Source of the DNA: Spongilla lacustris
Taxonomy: Eukaryota > Porifera > Demospongiae > Spongillida > Spongillidae
Direction: 5' to 3'
Length of the DNA stretch: 64,000 nt
Assembly (NCBI GenBank): GCA_949361645.1
Contig: OX442415.1
Coordinates: 8,649,254-8,713,253 of the forward strand
In this document: positions 62,109-64,000 of the stretch, in pieces
Position numbering within the stretch: the first letter of the stretch is position 1
Layout of the letters: every line of letters starts with the position of its first letter
Program-made: the position numbers and the translations under genes
Notes under the pieces: generated by a model
What the model was told of the DNA's origin: nothing
Database searches by the model: none
The model's input: only the letters and a program-made list of their open reading frames with translations

Positions 62109-62335
62109 ATGCCCTGGTACCAACAGAAATGTTCTACAGTACATGTACCAATACTGGTACTACTTACCAAGACTGGCTATGCTTTGGTCATCAAACTTGT
62201 TATCTGATAGGTCAAGTGAAGTCAAGGTGGTGTTCATTCCAACAGCATTGCACACTTCACTAACACCATGTAGACCTAGTCCACAGTCCCGTAGTCCAAG
62301 TGATGTGAGGACCTTGTTCTCTCTTAACATTGTCC
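48604..62335 (-). CDS. NLR gene 2, 3' part (LRR exons only in window)
   Basis: Four 168-bp LRR exons (62168-62335, 61667-61834, 54982-55149, 50871-51038) and the 233-bp terminal exon 48604-48836, all minus strand, all phase 1, and paralogous to NLR gene 1. The NACHT and N-terminal exons would lie to the right of 64000, if they exist. Introns hold a TRIM element, a non-LTR fragment, MITEs and copies of the same dispersed repeats as gene 1. An array of LRR exons without a NACHT (gene fragment) cannot be excluded. Confidence 0.75.
49605..50015. repeat. Dispersed repeat head plus MTVTTSG ORF (copy 2)
   Basis: 49605-49780 carries the repeat head and a single minisatellite unit; 49788-50015 the minus-strand MTVTTSG frame. 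Compared with copies 1 and 3, it lacks 6 bp (two codons after HQCA), which keeps the frame. Confidence 0.7.
50195..50367. mobile_element. Foldback MITE (catgactaag family)
   Basis: Outer ends catgactaagagcaaaaggt (left) and its reverse complement ending ttagtcatg; inner ends gtgaccttttcctaggacac against gtgtccaataaaaaggtcac. Centre at about 50280. Single arms or halves of the same element occur near 13820-13920, 54085-54165, 57245-57330, 58395-58470 and 62810-62890. Confidence 0.8.
50871..51038 (-). CDS. NLR gene 2 LRR exon (4th seen)
   Basis: 168 bp, phase 1 at both ends. Reads [20 protein letters not shown] and [22 protein letters not shown]-rich repeats at 50755-50795 on its donor side. 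Confidence 0.87.
51807..52814 (-). mobile_element. Complete TRIM (short non-autonomous LTR retrotransposon)
   Basis: Two 69-bp direct repeats, 51807-51875 and 52746-52814, differing at one visible base, each starting TG and ending CA. Target-site duplication CAAGG at 51802-51806 and 52815-51819 equivalents (52815-52819). On the minus strand a purine tract (gggaaggggaga) lies directly before the 3' LTR and tggtggcagcgg directly after the 5' LTR, the places of the polypurine tract and primer-binding site. The 870-bp interior has a tandem 24-bp-like repeat (52320-52560) and no pol domain. Confidence 0.88.
52320..52560. repeat. Minisatellite inside the TRIM
   Basis: Irregular copies of tcctccccggcggcaggc with variable spacers of a few bases. 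On the minus strand it gives a repeating [12 protein letters not shown] peptide in an open frame (52271-52678). Possibly non-coding. Confidence 0.75.
52820..53350. other. Intron, nothing recognised
   Basis: AT-rich sequence between the TRIM and the non-LTR fragment without repeats or exons that I can identify. Confidence 0.5.
53351..54010 (-). pseudogene. Non-LTR retrotransposon fragment (upstream of RT core)
   Basis: A 219-codon open minus frame. Contains [39 protein letters not shown] and [20 protein letters not shown]. The last motif corresponds to the SFP.GSA.GPDGL..QHL stretch that opens the RT domain of many invertebrate non-LTR elements; Asp to Thr here (AGPTGL) is an unusual change. 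The RT core does not follow. Probably the same family as 41387-42836. Confidence 0.72.
54011..54900. repeat. Dispersed repeat patches
   Basis: 54040-54210 carries a catgactaag-family arm (gaagacctctaagaggtgac). 54220-54310 is repeated at 62940-63025 (gactcagtcagtgtaaccaa). No exon recognised up to the LRR exon at 54982. Confidence 0.6.
54982..55149 (-). CDS. NLR gene 2 LRR exon (3rd seen)
   Basis: 168 bp, phase 1 at both ends. Reads [20 protein letters not shown] then [20 protein letters not shown]; one repeat has FRADG where sisters read CNAVG. The donor-side flank resembles that of 20327-20494 rather than the CA-rich type. Confidence 0.87.
55150..56825. repeat. Intron built of dispersed repeats
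   Basis: 55560-55975 is a partial copy of the 15/57 kb family. 55975-56570 resembles the NLR 3'-end intron block, with an empty TTAA site near 56331 and C homopolymers at 56455-56473. 56575-56820 is a repeat head with a 32-bp-type tail. No exon recognised. Confidence 0.65.
56825..57058 (-). repeat. Repeat-borne ORF MTVTTSG (copy 3)
   Basis: Third copy of the open minus frame [20 protein letters not shown], 77 codons, with HQCATPIV retained. Confidence 0.5.
57070..58570. repeat. Dispersed repeat unit (second copy of the 15-kb family)
   Basis: Matches 13660-13930 and 15050-16000 in the same orientation, including the plus frame with [21 protein letters not shown] catgactaag-family arm closes it at 58395-58475. 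Confidence 0.65.
58571..59160. other. Gene-free stretch with C13 run
   Basis: A C homopolymer at 58780-58792. No exon recognised. Confidence 0.4.
59170..59700 (+). other. Unassigned open frames, Lys-rich
   Basis: Plus frame with [17 protein letters not shown] and [20 protein letters not shown], followed by gtaggagt (possible donor) and, in another frame, [20 protein letters not shown]. The YYDQHREKI-like text looks like a small repeated helical motif of transposon-linked proteins, but I cannot name the family. Possibly two exons of a decayed mobile gene. Confidence 0.35.
59975..60665. repeat. Polypyrimidine satellite
   Basis: Almost pure C/T DNA of irregular cccatcctcccttcac and ccctaccctccccctcctcc units for nearly 700 bp. 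Open frames on both strands are by-products. Confidence 0.92.
60666..61200. other. Gene-free stretch
   Basis: No exon or element recognised before the MITE at 61202. Confidence 0.45.
61202..61467. mobile_element. Foldback MITE
   Basis: Left arm 61202-61277 (caagatataaaaatttaatt, gtgatgtaggattt, agtaaaaagtaaggaaacaa) and right arm about 61381-61467 are reverse complements with one small insertion. Spacer about 105 bp. No ORF. Confidence 0.85.
61571..61606. repeat. (CA)n microsatellite
   Basis: CA repeat on the donor side of the LRR exon 61667-61834. Confidence 0.95.
61667..61834 (-). CDS. NLR gene 2 LRR exon (2nd seen)
   Basis: 168 bp, phase 1 at both ends. Reads [20 protein letters not shown] then [20 protein letters not shown]. 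This and 62168-62335 are 501 bp apart, a compact tandem exon duplication that includes the CA repeat. Confidence 0.88.
61976..62106. repeat. (CA)n / (CACT) microsatellite
   Basis: About 130 bp of CA with a few CACTCA interruptions at the left; longer than the homologous tract at 61571-61606. Confidence 0.95.
62168..62335 (-). CDS. NLR gene 2 LRR exon (1st seen)
   Basis: 168 bp, phase 1 at both ends. Reads [20 protein letters not shown] then [20 protein letters not shown]. Everything upstream of the exon on the minus strand in the window is repeat-derived, so its partner exons must lie beyond the edge. Confidence 0.87.
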
Positions 62336-62394
62336 CTGTGTACCATAGTTATTAACCAGCTCCATTATGTACACAAGTGATGTTATAGAGGTCC

Positions 62395-63160
62395 ACAACT
62401 GAGACAACTAAATAATCCACCCATATGGGTCTGGGGACTGAGGTAGGGACATCCACACTGATCTGGGGTCTGGGATTGGGGTAGGGACACACACTGATCT
62501 GGGTACTGGGGTAGGGAGCCTAACAAAACGTTCAGAGAACTTTTTATAGCCTATCAAAACATGTGGTTAGGTTGGAGGCAAGGTGGCAAACAGCCAGAAT
62601 CTACCTGCTAATTTTACACATAGATTCTCCATATTGAAGGATACAAAATGGTATGGGAGATCCATTAGAATCTAATTATACAGATGAAAGGCAGAAATTA
62701 TTTTACCAGACGCTTTATAAAGTTTAAAAATCCGTAATAACTTCATGAATGAGCTTTTATCTTGCTAAATTTAATGATGAAAGTTGAAGGGTACACCAAA
62801 TACAGTGCACCAAACAGTGTCCAATGAAAATAATATCTCCACAACAGAAGACCTCTAGGTGACATTTTACACTTAGTCATGTCACATGACCCCCCTACCC
62901 ACAAAATACATTTTGGTTAAATTCCATTCCAAAATTGCTTACGCTTCGGTAGGAATAACTCAGTCAGTGTAACCAATGGATACACCATTGTCAATGCCAT
63001 CAAGCAGTCAGGTAACCCAGGAAGGGTGTGTGAGGGATAGCCATCCCCAGTGACTTCATACAGTCATCCCCAGTGACTTCATACCGATATGGACTATAGA
63101 TCGGACGTGCCTTTGTATACATGTAGGTGATAGATCAATCCTTTTTAATAGTACTGCTAG
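62395..63160. repeat. Dispersed repeat patches
   Basis: 62395-62515 minisatellite tail; 62520-62760 matches 51350-51590 (gaaaggcagaaatta, ctacctgctaattttacaca); 62810-62890 catgactaag-family arm; 62940-63025 matches 54220-54310. No exon seen. Confidence 0.6.
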
Positions 63161-63273
63161 AAGTTCATGTTCACACAGACTTTAGTCGCGTATTGGTGTA
63201 TACATAAGACTGTGAGGTGTTCTTGTAAGAAAATTGGATTTAAGGCCACCCTTCAGGGATCGGGATCTTTTGA

Positions 63274-63960
63274 GCTAAAAACAGGGAGGCAATCCAGTGT
63301 TTCACCTGTGGCAAACGAGGGCATATTGCAAGGCATTGCCGTACTAACACTATTGTTTGCATAGGGCTGCCAGGTAACATGCGTTGGGAGGAAACAGTCA
63401 ATGGTCAACGGGCCAGAGGTACATGTATCATACTGGACACTGGATGTTCGAGGACGATGGTACACCGCAAACTGGTGTCCAAGACGCAGATCCTGGATGG
63501 AGAGTCCGCAGTCATGAGATGTGCCCATGCGGATAGTGTCTTATATCCCATGGCTAAGGTCAACATAGAGGTCAATGGGTGCACAATTAGTGTTGTGGCA
63601 GCAGTGTCTGACACCCTTCAAATAGATGTTCTCCTAGGGACGGATGTACCAGAACTAGGGAAACTACTGCACAGAGTATCGGACAAGTTTGGGCAAGAAG
63701 CACCCATTGCCAGAGCTAAGCAAGAAGCAGAGGCAGAAAGGGAGAGTCAGAGGAACCAGCAGCGGTCAGAAGTATGACCGCATGCCATTTTGCCTACAGA
63801 GGAGATTCAGCCAAAGGTATGGAACATTGGTGAGGAGCTGGACAAATCGATATTCACTGGAGGAAGAGAGAGGCAACATTTTAGCTGGAGCCAAAAGCAG
63901 AAAGGAAAGAGTACCATTTGGAGGGACGTCCGGAACCGTCAGAAAGTGTTAGCATAACGG
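63274..63960 (+). mobile_element. Retrotransposon gag-protease fragment, runs towards window end
   Basis: Zinc knuckle CFTCGKRGHIARHC (63297-63338) in the same frame as an aspartic protease: IILDTGCSRTMVHRKLV (active-site DTG) and QIDVLLGTDVPELGK. A TGA at 63271-63273 precedes, and the frame closes at 63777. Downstream text in another frame (EELDKSIFTGGRERQH) suggests a frameshift. The VLLGxDVPEL block matches the minus-strand remnants at 19.0 and 21.9 kb, so the same Ty3/gypsy-like family. Truncated 5' and frame-broken. Confidence 0.75.
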
Positions 63961-64000
63961 TGCCCGCATAAAAAAAAAAACAAACAGATCGGACACTGGA

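Overview
The window reads as nuclear DNA of an early-branching animal, most likely a sponge. The evidence is intron-rich genes of metazoan type: NACHT-leucine-rich-repeat (NLR) receptors with a CARD-like N-terminus, a class I PI3-kinase catalytic subunit, a DEATH-domain protein and an RNF113-like spliceosomal protein. There is also heavy microsatellite and minisatellite load and a zoo of cut-and-paste and retro-elements. No prokaryotic operon structure, rRNA or tRNA was seen. The species assignment is inference.

Layout. 1-6.6 kb is gene-poor and repeat-built: minisatellites, a foldback C-rich satellite, a near-perfect inverted repeat with 481-bp arms and a 22-bp minisatellite. 6.6-9.4 kb (minus strand) holds a broken set of class I PI3K exons (copy A). 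10.6-28.9 kb (minus) is an NLR gene: CARD-like exon at the right, then a pre-NACHT exon, the NACHT exon, two further exons, four 168-bp LRR exons and a 233-bp terminal LRR exon at the left. Its introns are filled with a duplicated Ty3/gypsy fragment, a TTAA-flanked DNA transposon, MITEs and dispersed minisatellites. 30.4-39.1 kb (minus) holds further PI3K exons in scrambled order: copy B with C2, helical and the start of the kinase domain, a detached C-terminal exon, and copy C with RBD, linker, C2 and ABD exons. A small DEATH-domain ORF sits on the plus strand among them. 39.07-39.93 kb is an 857-bp (GGGA)n array. 41-44.6 kb is nested transposons (a TIR element carrying a decayed non-LTR reverse-transcriptase C-terminus, then a hAT element). 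46.2-47.4 kb (minus) is a 3'-truncated RNF113-like gene. 48.6-62.3 kb (minus) is the 3' part of a second NLR gene, whose NACHT part would lie beyond the right edge. 51.8-52.8 kb is a complete short TRIM-type LTR element. 63.2-64 kb (plus) is the start of a gag/protease retrotransposon fragment running off the window.

How it fits together. Both NLR genes end in the same terminal exon and are built from interchangeable LRR exons of exactly 56 codons bounded by phase-1 introns, so exon duplication lengthens the receptor without breaking the frame. One such duplication is visible as a 2.9-kb tandem repeat that also copied a retrotransposon fragment. The PI3K copies have been duplicated and rearranged in the gap between the NLR loci, and at least two carry disabling lesions. 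The locus looks like a rapidly rearranging innate-immunity cluster in which repeats mark many of the breakpoints. Exon limits are from splice-site and phase reasoning by eye; no expression data are available.
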